Assembly: GCA_027858325.1 (NCBI GenBank)
Contig: JAQICU010000039.1
Coordinates: 1 to 21,672, forward strand
DNA from: Candidatus Cloacimonadota bacterium
GTDB lineage: Bacteria; Cloacimonadota; Cloacimonadia; Cloacimonadales; TCS61
Direction of reading: 5' to 3'
DNA: 21,672 nt
In this document: piece after piece, positions 21,319-21,672 of the stretch
How the letters are laid out: each line of letters opens with the position of its first letter
Numbering within the stretch: position 1 is the stretch's first letter
Position numbers and translations under genes: made by a program
Notes under the pieces: generated by a model
Seen by the model: only the letters and a program-made list of their open reading frames with translations
The model's database searches: none
What the model was told of the DNA's origin: nothing

Positions 21319-21672
21319 CTATTTTTCTGAATCTAATATTAACTTAATAGCTCTTTTAATTTCATTCACTACATCATCTGTATCTTCAATTACTAATTCA
21401 TTCTTAAAACGGGGCACTTTAATATTTAGAGATTCCATAAAATTATCACGTTCAGCATCATACTGTTCGCCAGTTTTTGTATAATGTTGTTCACCATCAA
21501 CTTCAACACATAATCTTAATGATGGTGCGTAGAAATCTGCAATGTAGGCTCCGATCCCATATTGACGGTAGAACTGAATACCACTCAAATGTTTTTTATG
21601 AATCTTTTGCCAAAGCATTTTCTCCTCAGGTGTCTGATTGTTTCTTAATTCTCTTCGTCGTTCTTTTAAAGC
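21319..21672 (-). CDS. DUF559 endonuclease-like protein, partial (5' end beyond window)
   Basis: On the minus strand the frame is open from the window edge to TAG (complement of 21319-21321), giving at least 117 residues. It reads ERRRELRNNQTPEEKMLWQK, FYRQYGIGAYIADFYAP and CVEVDGEQHYTKTGEQYDAE, the DUF559 layout related to very-short-patch-repair endonucleases, with the Asp of ADF and Glu-Val-Asp as likely active-site residues. ATG at 21618 is internal: the codons before it already match the family N-terminus, so the start lies outside. DUF559 genes are common, often solitary and apparently mobile; their role is poorly defined. Confidence 0.88.
   Translation of the reverse strand, partial: ALKERRRELRNNQTPEEKMLWQKIHKKHLSGIQFYRQYGIGAYIADFYAPSLRLCVEVDGEQHYTKTGEQYDAERDNFMESLNIKVPRFKNELVIEDTDDVVNEIKRAIKLILDSEK

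Noticed and set aside
14795..21672. tRNA, rRNA, CRISPR array or intact transposon in the accessory part
   Set aside because: No cloverleaf with a TTCRA arm, no regularly spaced repeats, and no transposase or long terminal inverted repeats were seen on either strand.

Overview
The window is a stretch of AT-rich bacterial chromosome. From 1 to 14794 it is one uninterrupted same-strand gene train: the 3' end of tuf followed by the fused S10, spc and alpha ribosomal protein operons. The order is rpsJ-rplC-rplD-rplW-rplB-rpsS-rplV-rpsC-rplP-rpmC-rpsQ-rplN-rplX-rplE-rpsN-rpsH-rplF-rplR-rpsE-rpmD-rplO-secY-map-infA-rpmJ-rpsM-rpsK-rpsD-rpoA-rplQ. TGA is used as a stop (rplC, rpsE), so the standard bacterial code applies. 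Strong Shine-Dalgarno sequences are common, and six genes of the train start with GTG or TTG. Details such as DHPMGGGE in L2 and the PARVFKG version of the L3 tip recall Bacteroidetes and relatives. The organism is probably an uncultured or poorly sampled member of the FCB lineage, possibly Cloacimonadota-like; this is inference with low confidence.

The train closes with a clear rho-independent terminator at 14825-14849. Together these genes make the ribosomal core, the Sec translocon pore, methionine aminopeptidase, initiation factor IF-1 and the RNA polymerase alpha subunit. S14, S4 and L36 are all zinc-ligand (C+) forms. The most unusual member is L30. Its ordinary domain of about 58 residues is followed by a 112-residue Lys/Ala/Thr/Pro-rich tail with a five-residue KK rhythm, encoded by a visible DNA repeat.

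After the terminator the content becomes accessory: an MgtE magnesium transporter (14976-16307); a convergent hotdog-fold thioesterase (16327-16725, minus strand); a secreted coiled-coil protein (16895-17392) with its own terminator; and a TrmH/SpoU-family RNA methyltransferase whose ATG directly follows that terminator's T-run. Next comes a probable operon of a small XRE-type regulator, an overlapping polytopic membrane protein and a TPR lipoprotein (18410-20426). A palindrome and a small lipoprotein gene (20538-20993) follow.

The last 680 bases hold a 325-base non-coding stretch with three related imperfect palindromes, then the C-terminal part of a DUF559 endonuclease-like gene on the minus strand that runs off the window. 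I see no rRNA, tRNA, CRISPR array or intact insertion sequence. The most promising leads are the L30 tail, the terminator-abutting methyltransferase start, the palindrome cluster next to DUF559, and the XRE/membrane/TPR module.
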